The notes: generated by a model from the letters alone, not told the origin. A DNA stretch of 64,000 nucleotides from Rhododendron vialii (GCF_030253575.1 NC_080569.1:19510001-19574000); one strand, 5' to 3'. Positions 11,401-24,225 are shown, numbered from the stretch's first letter. Numbers and translations are program-made.

Positions 11401-12535
11401 AGAAAAAAAATCAAGGCTTGAGGCTTAAGAAGGCAGGAATACTAAGTTCTTCACTAAACTAACGAATTCCTATGAGGCGTAACTTTACTGATCATGTGGC
11501 CATGGATGGAGAAGAGACGAGGGAGTAGAAGGACTCTGTTGAGTATTATGCAAATCTATACACTTTCTTGTTCTCATAGTCATAGACCTACTGTTGATGC
11601 TATGATTTTGACACTCTTGGATGAGGAGGAGGAGCACCTGGAGAGGGGGTTTAATGGAGGAGGTGTTGAAACCCAGATAAAGGGATAAAATAAGTTTATG
11701 ATACTTTCCAGTGAACACGTTCTATATAATTGTGTTTTATACAGTCATTGACTCATTATATGTACTAACTACTTGCGCAATTGCTATAACATGCGTAAAA
11801 GTGCTTCTTTTAAACATACTAAGTTACATGCATAAAGTTCTTCTTTTACACTCAACCATATAGAGTTAAATTTCACATTTCCCCCCTGCACAAGTTGCAA
11901 TATAACATGCAGATAAATCACATAAAGCCCTGCATTTCCAGCTTAATATAGTCTCATATTGCATGTTACTTTGAATATTTTGCAATTATCTTGCATAATA
12001 CTATGGTTTCTCATGTTTTTATTATGTGTAGCTATCTTCAAAAAAAAAAAAAAAAATTACGTGTAGCTTATCATATTTCCACGTTGTAGTTTTGAGATAT
12101 AATAGTGGTCCATAGATTTTAAAAGCATGCTCAAAGTTTTTGCCTCGAGGGGCTGGTATCAATACCTTGTACTAAAATGGTATGATGCAAGGAAAGGCAT
12201 TCAAAGTATTGGTCGAGACATAGTGAAAAATGCCTCACTAGGAACTGCTTTGAGTCGTTTCTCACATATATAAGTTTCTTGTTGGAGCAGATTCACTCAC
12301 CAACTTGCCACAAAGCAAAAAAAAGAAAGAAAGAAAAGGAATGGCTTACCAGGGAATCAGCTGGCTGTGCAGGCATCAATTCATGGAAAGAGACCTTTTA
12401 TGAATTGCATGAGGTTATCAGTTGTAACATTGTGACCGAATTCCATGTTCTAAACTCAATAATGACATGGAAGGGGAAGAAAAAGGCAACCATATTTTAT
12501 CAGAGTGTAGAAATTCATGTTTACCTTCTTAAAAA
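8472..12535. other. 4-kb interval without a recognisable gene
   Basis: This lies downstream of the methyltransferase gene (which points into it) and upstream of nothing recognisable. It holds two ~31-nt direct repeats (9177-9207 and 9243-9274, sharing GAAGCAAT.TCCC.CAA), three tandem copies of a 23-nt unit (about 10086-10155) and a poly(A) run near 12040. The ORFs at 10467-10688, 10822-11196 and 11494-11688 show no domain I know. An unannotated non-coding transcript or an old gene remnant cannot be excluded. Confidence 0.4.
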
Positions 12536-13309
12536 TCAGGTACTACTACTGTTGCTGTTTCTCCCAAACAATAACCCAGGAAACTGTGAAAGCAAAGACT
12601 GAAAAATTCTTGCAGGGCCTGTTTTGTTCACTGCCTCGACTTCATTTGCCTGCAATATATCATCACTATCTCGCCAAAACTTAATGACATGGAGACTCTC
12701 CTCTTCTGTTGATCTCTGCACAACAATTCTGGAAGCATAACCCTTATCTCTCATTTGAAGGCATATTTCTGAGGGATTGTTCGCTGTAAGAGTAACCATG
12801 TACAACCAGCCCCTATCGGACAAAAGTTTGTCAGCAACGGGTAATATCTTATCAATGACACACCGACCATTCTCCCCCCCAGCCCAAGCCGAGGCAATCC
12901 CATCACGGCCTACTTCCTCTTCAGGTGTTGGCACATAAGGTGGATTCACAACCATCACATCCACCAATCCTGCCAGTCTCTCCTCCAGCCCTGATGCAAT
13001 GTCAGTAGTTATCAATTCTGCATGAACCCCATGTGCTTCAAGTGTCTCACTGGTCACTCTCACAGCATGAGGATTGATGTCGGTAGCAATATAATAGGCC
13101 CCGCAGGCCCCCTGCCCAAGCACAAGAGCTAGAGACGTAATAACATATCCACTACCGCACCCAACTTCCATGCACAGTTTCGGATTATGCATTAACAAGT
13201 TCATCTGATCAGCTAGAAGCGCATCAACCAACGCAAATGAGTCATCACATGGTTCATAAACTTCAGGATGTGAACTTACAAGGCGAATTTGTGCAATTTT
13301 GGATGGCAT
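12536..13309 (-). CDS. HEMK2-like: eRF1 glutamine N5-methyltransferase (HemK2/N6AMT1/Mtq2 family)
   Basis: This is a 257-residue class I SAM-dependent methyltransferase. The SAM-binding glycine motif EVGCGSGYV is near residues 48-56. The acidic ribose-binding residue sits in YIATDINPHA. The substrate-glutamine motif NPPY is near residue 121, followed by VPTPEEE. The family methylates the Gln of the GGQ motif in translation release factor eRF1 together with the partner TRM112. It is a cytosolic, housekeeping activity. The ATG at 13309 is chosen because MPSKIAQIRLV reads straight into the conserved VYEPCDDSF segment. The coding region is one open exon, intact and without stops. The tail after residue ~200 is longer than in the human protein. 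Confidence 0.92.
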   Translation of the reverse strand: MPSKIAQIRLVSSHPEVYEPCDDSFALVDALLADQMNLLMHNPKLCMEVGCGSGYVITSLALVLGQGACGAYYIATDINPHAVRVTSETLEAHGVHAELITTDIASGLEERLAGLVDVMVVNPPYVPTPEEEVGRDGIASAWAGGENGRCVIDKILPVADKLLSDRGWLYMVTLTANNPSEICLQMRDKGYASRIVVQRSTEEESLHVIKFWRDSDDILQANEVEAVNKTGPARIFQSLLSQFPGLLFGRNSNSSST

Positions 13310-13321
13310 CTTCTATTGTAT

Positions 13322-14970
13322 CTGAAAATGACAGAGAGCCAGAGAGAGGCTGAGAACTTATTAGAACTAGTCATTGAGTAAAATACTAACGGATTATAAA
13401 TCTTAGTAGCACGAAGAGGGGGTGGGGGAGCGAAGGCACCTAAAAGCTCCTAAGGTTGGGAGCGCCTAAGGAGCGTATATAGATTATATAAAAATATGTG
13501 TATATAATATCTTTGAATACTTAACCATTAAAAGAACGGTTTTGCAAACCAAGATAATATACACATAATCCCAAACAAGTTTGGACATCAATGCATATTT
13601 CACGGATATTAACACACTTTCACAAATATCAATACACCTTTCTCGGATATCAATACACATTTTACCTATTATTCTACACCCTTTGAGTGGATGTTAGAAT
13701 AATCCTTAAAGGAAAAGAGTTATTGTAAATTTTCACGATCTTCAAGTGTAATTATTGGAAGTTACATATTCTCAATTTGCAAAACTTCTTGACTAAAAAG
13801 TAAGAGAATAACCGCCTTAATGGCCCGATAAGCTCTCATCTTAGTTCGGAGCGAGCTCCCGTCTAGGGAACGCACCCATTTTAAAAGGATCCTGCTACTA
13901 AGTTATAAGTACTAGCTTTTAAAGATCGCATTTAGAACAGTAATGACTACGACTCTATGAAACTGAGGGGAACAAAAACTAACGAACCTAATTTCATTGA
14001 TACTGTACTAGTTTTTTTCCCTTCATTTGTGTCTTTTACCAGTCCAAATGGACTGAGAGAATCTCTTTTTCCCAGAGATTCAAGTTTGGAAGTGCAATTC
14101 AGGGCAGCATAAAAGTCAATCAAAAACATATCAGCACGGCAGTGGGTGGCCAGCTGTAGCCCCTCTCAGAAGATGGTAGGCAGTAGGTACAGAGCTCTAA
14201 AGAGATCACAAGATGGAGGGGTGATAGCTGCATAGAGCTGGAGACCTCCTCCTCAAAGGAGAGTGAGCTTTGGTCGATAGTTCAACCATATGCAGTTATT
14301 CCTTATTCAGGGTAGCCATGCTCCAAGTAAGGAGAATGGAGTATCATAAGTCATGGTAAAAACGCCAGGCTAAGTAGCACCTGATCAGTTACCAAGTGCC
14401 CCAAAAGCAAAAGCCATTCCGAAATGGGCTTAACACCCTCCCTCACGTGCAATCCCGACTTGCCCGTGGAGATGAAAACATCCAAACACAACACACAATA
14501 CAATGCGATGGAGAGAAGCATAATGCAAATGGAGATAAATGAAATGAAGAGACTTGAACCCAAATCATCAAGGATATGATACCCACCGAGTATCCAAAAT
14601 CTTAAGCTGTTATAGCGAATGAACTTAACATTGTATATAAGCTATCCAACACAGACACGGAACATGACACGGCCAAGCTGACACGCAAATTTCAAAAAAA
14701 ATGGAGCACACAACAAGATGGGGGAGCCGTTAATTTCTCTATGTCTTTCTTCACAATAGATGTTTTAATAGCAATATTGAAAGAGACATAAGTATAATAT
14801 CTGCTGCAACTGTACAATTACTGCTAATCAATTATAATCCTTCATGTACACCACCACAAAACACTCCGTTAGGGTTTCCACTGTAGAAAAGAAAGAGAAA
14901 GACAGAAAAAAGAACATAATGCACTGTTTATTAAAGAGAGAAAGAGTCGAAGAGGGAGCGGGAGAGTTAC
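13322..14970 (-). other. Probable 5'UTR intron of the methyltransferase gene
   Basis: On the minus strand, CTTCAG|GTAACT at 14971/14970 is a good donor. A pyrimidine-rich ATTTTCAG at about 13322-13330 is a good acceptor, 12 nt before the ATG. The G+C-rich segment upstream (14971 to about 15075) would be the first, non-coding exon. The intron has no open gene. A stretch near 14545-14640 contains GGTTCAAGTC on the minus strand, which resembles a Pol III B box and may be a SINE remnant. Confidence 0.6.
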
Positions 14971-15416
14971 CTGAAGCGAAGGCCGGAGATCGGTGATCGA
15001 ATGCCGGCGGTGGGCTATCAGCGGCCGGCGAGGGCGTGGGCGAGGGGGGTCGACGAAGATTGCTTTCGGTTTATGCTCTTGACAGGAGTACTTCCTTTGT
15101 GATCCGAAAATTTTATTAAAGGGGGATTTTTAGGCCGACCCAAAAAATTAGGCTCGGACTTAATTCAATCCAGCACAAAATATTCTATACCTCTTTAGTA
15201 CCGGTGCTATATTGTGGACAAAAATACCCCTCGCAGGTCAAAACAAGCATTCCGGATCCTCTCTCGGGTCAAAAATACACCTCGCGGGTCACATTCCCGA
15301 ACCCTCTCCATACGGCTCAACAAAACTCTCTCTCTCCCCAACCGCTACAGAACCACCCTAACTCTACCGCTACAGAACCCTAACTCTTCCGCTCAACAGC
15401 GCTCTCTCTCTCGCTT

Positions 15417-15447
<31 letters not shown>

Positions 15448-15754
15448 GTGCAATCGATCAGGCAACAACATTTCAATATGGCAAAGAAAGGTATGTACAT
15501 TAAAAAATATCGAAAGTCTATGCGAAATTTCTATGCGAACTGTAAAATATGTATATGAGAACCCTAACTCTCATAAACGTGTTGCGTCTATGTGAAGTAT
15601 GTGTTTTCGAGTTATGTGAACTATGTGTAGAGTTCTATGTGAACTGTTCTCGATCAGCTCCTTCAAGGAGGAGACTGGCCGCTTCTCCGGCGGCGAAGAG
15701 GTCAGGATAATGAGCACTTTCAATGGTTTCGCTTTAGATTTTGAGTTTTTGAGT

Positions 15755-16270
15755 TTTTTCTATGAGAATTGTGTATTATATATGACATCTGTCTATGAGA
15801 ACTGTATATTTTTCTACTGGAACATTATATTTTTCTATGAGAACTGTTTATTTTTCTATGAGAACTGTGTACTATACCTATGATGAGACAACATAAACAC
15901 TCTATCTAACTTTTGTTCATATATTTAACGGGGCACAAGAAGACTTACAAGATTTGAACTGTGTATTTTGTTCCGAAAGAATACATGTTTAAAAAGTTAC
16001 ACGTCATCATACTTATCCATGAGAACTGTGTATTTTCTACGAAAACTGTTTATCAGAATAGTGTATTTTTCTATGAGAACTGTGTATTATACATGAGATT
16101 TGTCTATGAGAATTGTGTATTTTCTACTGGAACATTATATTTTTCTATGATAACTATGTATTTTTCTATGAGAATTGTGTATTATACATGACATCTGTTT
16201 ATGAGAACTGTGTATTTTTCTACTGGAACATTGTATTTTTCTATGAGAACTGTTTATTTTTCTATAGAAC
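15755..16270 (+). repeat. Left array of the TATGAGAACTGTGTATTTT motif
   Basis: About 15 degenerate copies of CTATGAGAACTGTGTATTTTT lie in the first intron of the ULP gene, all in the same orientation. The array includes a ~407-bp tandem duplication (see the separate entry). The motif is inverted relative to the array at the right end of the element. Confidence 0.85.
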
Positions 16271-16368
16271 TGTGTACTATACCTATGATGAGCCAACGTA
16301 AACACTCTATGTCACTTTTGTTCATATATTTAACAGGGCACAAGAAGACTTACACACAAGATTTGAAA
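15850..16368 (+). repeat. ~407-bp duplication within ULP intron 1 with one splice acceptor lost
   Basis: The segment 15856-15960 (ATACCTATGATGAG... through GGGCACAAGAAGACTTAC) recurs at 16263-16368. The downstream copy has TTTAACAG|GGCAC, the acceptor that gives an open exon 2. The upstream copy reads TTTAACGGGGCAC, so its AG is gone, and it is followed by a stop. Confidence 0.8.
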
Positions 16369-17634
16369 ACTTCTTACGAGATCAGACCAAGAACACTAAC
16401 AATGGAGGAGACAGGAGTCATTACAAGATCCAAAACTCAACCTGACATGCCAGCAACCTCGATAGTTAGCCAAGCATCACAGTACCCTTCGCAAACTCGG
16501 GGAAAGAAACGACAAAGACCAAAACAGAAAAAGGTCGCCAAGAAACGCCAAAGGCTTACCCAACAATCTGAATCTGAACCAGACTCCCCAATCCAGACCC
16601 AAAAGCAAACCCGACGAAAGAAACAACAGAGCCCAAAACAGAAAAAGAAGGCCACGAAACAAGAATCAAAATCAAAATCAAAACCAGACTCCCCAACCCA
16701 GATCCAAAAGCAATGCACATTTAGGTCCAATGTAATAAGAACAGTGGGGCTATTGTCAAAACTGAACTTGAACAATGCCCACTTAGAGCTCTTGAAACAA
16801 ACACCGTTTTGAATGCTGATTGATGCCATTAGGAAAGGCAAGTTAGCCAAAAAAACTTGCATGAAGCACGATAAAACCATCCTGAGTATCATTGAAAACT
16901 ATGATACCAATGACAGCAAATTCCTCATTGGTGGTAAGAAGGTTGTCATAACAAGGAATGATATCAAGTTAATTTTTGGAATAACTTATGGGAACAAACC
17001 AATAGGAATTTGAACAAGAAGAAAAGTGATGTTCCATTTGCAAAAACAAGGGGGATCAAGGAGGCAAGAATTGGTAGTAAAAAGATGAAAGACATGATCA
17101 ATGAAATACTGCAAAAAAAAAAAAAAAAAGGAATCCATAACTGAAGAAGACATCCAAGATGTAGTCCGCCTTGTATGCATGTTCATTTGCCTGACGCTGT
17201 TCTTCTCCACATCAAGAGTCACCATTGCATGGATATATGTGCATTGCATGGAAAAAATAGAAGAAATAAAAGACTAAGACTGGGCACAATCCATTGCAGA
17301 AACATTGAATACATCAATGCACAAGTTCCATGACAAACCAAGAGATGCAACAAGATGTGTGGTGGCATTGATGGTAACTTAAATCTATTTTGTTATGAGA
17401 AGTATTTTTGGGTATTCTAATAATTTTTTTATTCTAATAATTTCCTTTTACCTGCTTTTGCAGTACTGGATTTGTGAACACACGGATTTGATTGTACGAC
17501 CAAAAAATGAAGCAATTCCAAGGCTACTAAACTGGAACACCTCAAACCTGAAAAAAAGAATTGATGATTTTGAAGATTTGAGCAATGTCAACATTACGGT
17601 ATATACACTAATCAAATTGCTTAACTTGGACACG

Positions 17635-17850
17635 AAAATACACACTTTTCATAGAAAATTACACACTTCTCATAGATAAATACACACTTCTTATAGCAAA
17701 AACACATTTCTCATATAAAAAATACACAATTTTCATAGCAAAAACACACTTCTCATACACAGTGCTCATAAAAAAATACACAGTTATCATATGAACAACA
17801 CAATTCTCATACAAAAAAATACACACTTCTCAATAAAAATACACAATTCT
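17635..17850 (-). repeat. Internal array of the TTCTCATAGAAAA motif, ULP intron 3
   Basis: About ten copies of ACACA.TTCTCATA(G)AAAA occur between the exon ending at 17598 and the exon starting near 17871. They are in the opposite orientation to the intron 1 array. Confidence 0.8.
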
Positions 17851-18093
17851 GATTGTGAGTTCACAACTTTTAGGTATATGAGGAAGAACTTCAAGAAACA
17901 TGTTAAAAGGCTCAAGTCTACAGCATGCCACACCCAGAAGTTGTAGATGACAATGACAGGAAAATTATATCACAGATGATGCAGCATACACAATCTCCTC
18001 AAAGTCTGGCACTACGACTTAATGAGATACATTTAACTGAAAAACAGCAAACATCTCCTCTTGTGTCAACATCATCTCCTGAGAAACAACAAG

Positions 18094-19006
18094 TGTAACA
18101 GCCCTGATTTTCAGTCAACAAAAATTTCGTTAAATATTTAAAATTTTCTTTTGATTACTTAGATTGCTTTTATTATTTCCTTTTAAATTCCTATAATTTA
18201 TCGTAATTACACTTTAGCCCTTCAAAGATCGTTACTTGACTTTTTAAGCCCTACTTAGCAAGTCTAGTTAGTTTCTAACCAACTTGTTGGAGAAACCAAA
18301 CTAGGAAGTCACCTAGTTACATTTTCCTAACCATAAATGGATCTTTTTGCCCATCTTTGAACCTTGTGAACCTTTTAAACCCTAGACTTGAAAATTTATT
18401 AATTATTTTCTTTTATTATTTTGGTTTTCTTCTTTATCCATTGGACAATAAAAGTTAGGAGAACTTTTATCCATTGGATAATAGAAATCCTATTCTTTAT
18501 ATTAAAAGTGTTCCTTGATGGATTTGTTCAAGTACTAATATTTATAAAAAATAGAATTTTATAATTGTTTAAAATGACATTTTGATTATTTTAGTATAAA
18601 AGCTTCCTTATTACTTTTGTCCATTGGACAATAAATACTAGGGATTTTATTATCCATTGGGTAATAAGGGTTTTCATAAACTAGTCATTTTCTAAATCCC
18701 CATGTGATGTTTGTACCTATATTATATTATGTATGTACCTTGGATTTAAAAGACTTAAGATTTTCTAAGTACTCTTATATTGTTTTATATTGAGATTTTG
18801 TACCCAATTAGATTAATTTAATGGGGAGTTGAACTACCTAAAGTACATAGTACCTTTGTTATATATTAGTACATGTACTTGGTTGATTAAAAAAAAAACT
18901 TACTAAGTACACATGTGCTAATTGATTAGTTAAAAGGGAAAATCTTAGCCTTTTAAAACTCTTTGACACAAGTACAAAAGTACCTATTATTTTCTTGCAC
19001 ATTGTA

Positions 19007-19050
<44 letters not shown>

Positions 19051-20996
19051 ACTAGTACAAGAGAGGGAGAGAAAGAGAGAGAGAGGAGAGGGCCGAGAGA
19101 GAGAGGGAGGGAGAGAGGGAGGAAGAGAAAGAAGAAAGATTTGGGTTGTACCATGCCTTAACCACCATGATCTTCTTCATCCTTCCAATCTTTGACAAAT
19201 CTAACCTCCATTGTCCTACTTTGTACAATTATCAATTGTTTAACACAAAATCTTGTACAAACTCTCCTTTCTTCCACAAATCTTCCAAGAATCAAATCCA
19301 AGGACTAAACCTAGTCATGCAAGCCTAGGACTAGACTTTGATCTTCCAAGAAAGCTAGATTTCTTGAATTAAAAAATGGGATATGGAGAGAGAGAGAGAG
19401 AGAGAGGAGCCGGCCAAGAGGAGGGAGAGGGTGAGCCTTGCCTATAAATAGAAGCTCATTCCAAGCTTAAACTCACACCTTCACTTCTTGCTCTTATTTC
19501 TCTCTAGAAATTCTAAGTGTTCTTGGTTCAAAAGTTTAAAGTTTCTTGAGTTTCTTGAGAGTTCTTGAGGGAAACCACCAAACCACTTCCAAAACCACCT
19601 CTAGATCTTTAAAGTAACTTAGTTTAGTTAGCAAGTTATTTCTAGGAAGAGGAAAGTTCATCTCTCTTCCTTTCGAAGCAAACCGGAGCCGTTACGCCGC
19701 CGAATCACAAAACCGACGACCAAATCTTCGTAGCCGACCACCGCCAAGAAGTAAGGTAGAATCCCTAGCCTACTAACTCTACGTATAGTATAGAATCGTA
19801 TGTTGGAAAGTAGAATGTCTTTAGTTCAAAGATCTTAACCGTTTTCTCTAAGTATATAAGGTTATCTGTTGACTGTTAAAATTATCTGTCATAAGTATAT
19901 AAGGTTATCTGTTGAATATTAAGGTCATCTGTCATAAGTGTATAAGGTTATCTGTTGCCTAAAATGTTAGAATTTCATGAAATACTTGAAAGGTGTTTTC
20001 TAGAAATAATGAAAAGGATGGGGAATATGTTGAACTCGTCAACTTATGTTTTGAGCATGCTAAATAATATAGAGTTGGATGATCTTGCTAGTTTAGTTTC
20101 AAGATTTCAATGAATGCTTTATGATTCCTTATGTGGAAAGTCCTACCGCGGATTCTATGTATGAAAAAGAGACACCGAAATCAAGAAAGTTAGAAACATG
20201 GCACCTAGGGTGTGATTAACAAGGAAAAAGTGTTTGAAGAAGGAAATATTTTGAAACTACATAATGACCAATTTTGGTGGCATTATGTGAGTTGGGGGTG
20301 TGTGTGTGCCAATGGGAACCCGGAGCAGCGGAACCATTGTGCGGATACTCGGGAATCCGGAGTGGCGGAACCGAGGTAGGGTGTGTGGCTTGGTTACCGC
20401 GGAGAGGTGCCAATGGGAACCCGGAGCGACGGAACCATTGTGCGGATACTCGGGAACCCAGAGTAGCGGAACCGAGGTTGGGTGTGTTAAACACAAATTT
20501 TGGAAACGTTGATTTGGAAAAAGAAAAGTGGAAAATGGTGACACGGTCTACGATGAGTCGCGTAGGAGAAACACAGAAAATCATGGACACCAACGATAAT
20601 TGAATATCGAATGTGGATGTGTTATTGTTACTGTCTGTTGTATAATTTCTATTGTTTGTAAGTTAAGGGTTAGTGGGTTTAGATTATTCTATTGAGCTTT
20701 TTAAGTTCATAGTGTTACCTTTTGTGACCCTGACATATTATATCGGTGGCGACGCTGGTATAATGTGTCAGACCTTGTAGATTATCAAGATGAACAGTAC
20801 ACCTTGGAGGCTTTTGGAGCTGAGGAGCTGGCTAGGATGGAGGAGCAGGTGGAGCCGTAGTTAGGAACCCTAGAACCCCCTTCATTTGTGTAAATATTGA
20901 ACTCTTGTGAGAGTTTTGTTGTAATAACGAGCCAGACTCCATTTGGTTTTATCAATAAAATATTTATTTAATGTACCCAAAATTGGAGGCGTTACA
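18094..20996 (+). mobile_element. Solo LTR (2.9 kb, family A1) inside the ULP gene
   Basis: It begins TGTAACAGCCC and ends GGCGTTACA, with ACAAG repeated exactly at 18089-18093 and 20997-21001. TG...CA ends plus a 5-bp duplication define an LTR. No primer-binding site, gag or pol is present, so it is a solo LTR left by LTR-LTR recombination. Inside are a TATAAATA box (19443-19450), about three copies of a ~45-bp tandem (19855-19955), and two copies of a 101-bp tandem (from 20308 and 20409) with repeated GGAACCCGGAG. An ATAAAATATTTA polyadenylation-like region lies near the end. The size and layout suggest a Ty3/gypsy lineage (inferred). Confidence 0.88.
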
Positions 20997-22424
20997 ACAA
21001 GCAATGTTCTCACAATCACAATCAGGCGAGACTATGGTTCCAAGTACCTACCAACCTCTAGACTCCATTAATTTTAGTCAGGGCCGAATTAAAGAGCATA
21101 ACCAGATGGGTAAATTCTGTGACAGCTTATTGGAGGACAATGATCAAGTTATTATCAAGGATCTCCAGCAACAAGTCTAATATATTCAGAATAAAAAACA
21201 AATACTTGAACAACAAAATCACGAACTTCAAAAGGACAAAGATACAATGAAAAATGAGTTGGAGGAAATGCAAAAAGAACGGGATGCAATAAAAGAAAAG
21301 CTGCAGAAGATCGTAACTATGTCCAACACAATATTGCATGCCCAAGAACAACACAAGTTCCTTATAGAGCAGTCTTGGAAAAAGAACAATGATACAATAA
21401 AAAATCAACTGTTGGAAATGGAAAAAGAAAGGGATTCACTAGAACAAAAAGCTGCAAAAGATGGATACTATGTCAAACGTTTTGAAAAAGGACAGGGATG
21501 AAATGGAAAAACAGCTGCTGGAAATGGGAAAAGAAAGGGATGAATTGGAAAAACAGAAACATATGATGCTGCAACAGTTTGAAATTGACAAGAACAAAAT
21601 CAAAAAGGCCCTTACGATGTAAATTGAATCCCTAATAACCGAGAAGGGCCAACTGCAAAAGTATCTGAGTACAACTGAACAAAGGCAAAAGGCTATAATT
21701 GTTCAAAAAGATGCAAAAATACGCAGTCTAACCAACAAGCTTTCCCTCACCAGCAAGCTTTCTGTCCAACAGCGACATACCAAAGAACTTCAAAAGCATT
21801 TACCAGCTCTCGAGACTGATTCCTCTTTGCTCACACAAAGAAGTGAGGAAGCAATACATAACATCACACAAACGTACACTAATCAGAAGATTGAGCTAGT
21901 GGTCCATGAAGTTACACAACTATATGCTCATGCCGGGAAAAATTCTGAAGGGGACAACAAAGATGATAATGCAAAACGAAGACCACGAAGGCAAAAAATG
22001 GATGACAACTATTACTACGGTTCAATCACAAAGGATGGTCGCAAAAAAGAACAAATTGTCCTTGTCGAAAGTGACAAGCCACAAGCAAAAATCAAGAAAC
22101 TTGATGACAAAATTCCTCCCCTAGGAAAAAAGGCAGACATTGTCCTTGCCTTGCTACCTGACGAATGCCAATAAACAATTAGAAAATTTTGGGAACTCAA
22201 GGAGGGATGGTAAAAATGCTAAACCCAACAACTTACTGTTTTTAAATCATTTCAGATTAGCTAATGTTATGTATATCGTGCAGTACACATATATGGGATT
22301 GTGAATTAGATGACCTGCGCATATATCAAGAAGATGTGAGGTTTCTGCTATGTGATCGAGAATTAACAGGCCAGGTAACACAATAAAAAAAGAAGCAACT
22401 TTCTTTCTGTATTTTAAGAGAAGT

Positions 22425-22525
22425 GTATATGAGATCTGTGCTTTTGTATGAGAACTGTATTTTTTCTATCAAAACTGTGTTTTTTCTATCAAAACTGTAT
22501 TTTTTCTATCAGAATTGTACGTGAT
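22425..22525 (+). repeat. Small motif array in a late ULP intron
   Basis: Four or five copies of TTTTTCTATCA(A/G)AACTGT, a close variant of the element-wide motif, lie between GGCCAGGTAACA (donor near 22375) and the exon that continues near 22552. Confidence 0.75.
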
Positions 22526-23764
22526 AAACAAATACTTTTTACATTCTGATACAGCCAATAGATGTCTACGTTCACTTACTGACTACAACACTACAACCAC
22601 CAACATCTGGACCATTCTTTTCATTGGGAATAGAAGATTCCCAATAAGATATGTCGTTTGTCTTCAACAGCTTTTCATCAGTAAGAAAAGGAAGCACTCT
22701 CTCACAATTCATGTAGCATACACTCACAGTTAAGAAGTTGCCTAATTATCTTCTTTCCAAACAGACCTTCCTTGGAGGTGATCAAAACTCAGCTAACAGA
22801 GCACTTGATGTCGTTCGCTCAAAGATTTTGAACACCAGAACAATCCTTATCCCAATATTTGGTTCAAACCATTATACTTTGCTTGAGCTAGACATTATTG
22901 ACCAAGAATGGAGGTTCAACAACTCCATCCACAGACAAGGGAGAAGAGATAAATACTGTGAAGCAATTGCCAATCTGGTAACATAATCCCTCCTTATTCT
23001 AAGAAAAATATATGAACTCTTTCAACTGTGTATTGTAGTCTACGTGAACAGACTATGTGAAATGTGTATCGTTAATGTATCCATGATCATATTCTGTAAC
23101 AGAGAAAGAATGTCACGAACTACATCAACCAACAATGCAAGAAGAAGATTAAAACCTCTGCAAAGCTCGTGGACAATGCACCACAACAAAAACCAGGCTC
23201 GTAAGTATCCTTCAACTTCCAAAACTCGTCACTGCTTCTTATATAAGCCCCTAACATTAGTCTTGTATTCACAGGGTTGATTGTGCAGTTGTTGTTGCCT
23301 ACATCATTCGCCAAAAGCTAATGAAAAAAGCAATTCAAAGCGACCTTACAAAACAACAATGCCTTCAAATGAGAGCTGATATTGTGCAAGCATTTGTCAG
23401 TGACCCGAAGAGATCATGGACTCCAGAGATCTGTCATAATAGGATGGAAAATCTCAGACTGCAAAAATATTATGACGAGCAGGAGCTTCTTTAAGAGAAG
23501 AAAAAAAAGGCATAGATTCAATTTACTCATCAAAGTTGGTAGTGGTGTTGTTCATTAGTTGTATAGTGGTTAATGAGTTGTTTAGTTTATTGGTAAATGA
23601 AGATATACAATCTCAGACTGCAAAAATAGTTTTGGATGTGAAAGTAGTGCAGATGGGTAATGACATGGTGGAGGTGTTGTTCATGACTTGTATAGTGGTT
23701 AATGCGTACTGTTCAGTTTAGTGGTTAATGAAAATATACAATCATCTTTCTCTGAACTCGATTT

Positions 23765-24225
23765 TTCATTGTTCACAATTTGCAGTTCGCATGGATGAAA
23801 TACACAGTTCTCATACACACTTTTCATACAAAAATTTGCAGTTCGTATAGAAAAAATACAGTTCTCATAGGAAAATTCACAATTCTCATAGAAACCTAAC
23901 ATAGCAGAAACCTCATTAACCATTGCAAAAGTATTAGTTTCGGATGTGGACTAGTTTTGGATGTGAAAGTAGTGCAGATGGGTAATGACATGATGGAGGT
24001 ATTGTTCATGACATGTATAGTGGTTAATGAGTTGTTTAGTTTAGTGGTTAATGAAGATATACAATCATCTTTCTCTAAACTCCATTTTTCATTGTTCACA
24101 GTTTGCAGTTCGCATAAAGGAAAAACACAGTTCTCATAGAAAAATTTGCAGTTCACATAGAAAAAACACAGTTCTCATAGGAAATTTCACAATTCTCATA
24201 GAAAATAACCAATTCTCATAAAAAA
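23765..24225 (-). repeat. Motif array and duplicated segment downstream of the ULP gene
   Basis: It holds many copies of CACAGTTCTCATAGAAAA. A ~150-nt segment (GATGTGAAAGTAGTGCAGATGG... to the array) occurs at about 23634-23810 and again at about 23958-24135. A shorter third relative lies near 23530-23620. The ORFs here are by-products of these duplications. Confidence 0.75.

Larger units (their letters stand above)
15478..23494 (+). pseudogene. ULP1/SENP-like C48 peptidase gene of the MULE, decayed
   Basis: Exon 1 is 13 nt (15478-15490, MAKK then G|GTATGT). Exon 2 starts at 16337 and stays in frame into a Lys/Arg/Ser-rich stretch. Then come a segment with FLIGGKKVVITRNDIKLIFG, an exon at 17464-17598 with WICEHTDL, and a long coiled coil (about 21000-22170). 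The ULP catalytic region has His in SNHYTLLELD (codon 22870-22872) and Cys in VDCAVVVAY (codon 23282-23284). The residue aligned with the catalytic Asp is Asn (FNNS, codon 22921-22923). Breaks: TGA at 16810, a frameshift near 17005, a stop near 17273, further stops in the coiled coil, and the 2.9-kb LTR at 18094. Related proteins cleave SUMO-like modifiers. Activity of this copy is very unlikely. Confidence 0.8.

Noticed and set aside
12279..12602. 107-codon plus-strand ORF overlapping the end of the methyltransferase gene
   Set aside because: It is low-complexity (Lys-rich), overlaps a conserved gene antisense and has no recognisable family.
20216..20603. ORFs on both strands near 20.2-20.6 kb
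   Set aside because: They fall in the 101-bp tandem repeat of the solo LTR; the periodic peptide pattern follows the repeat.
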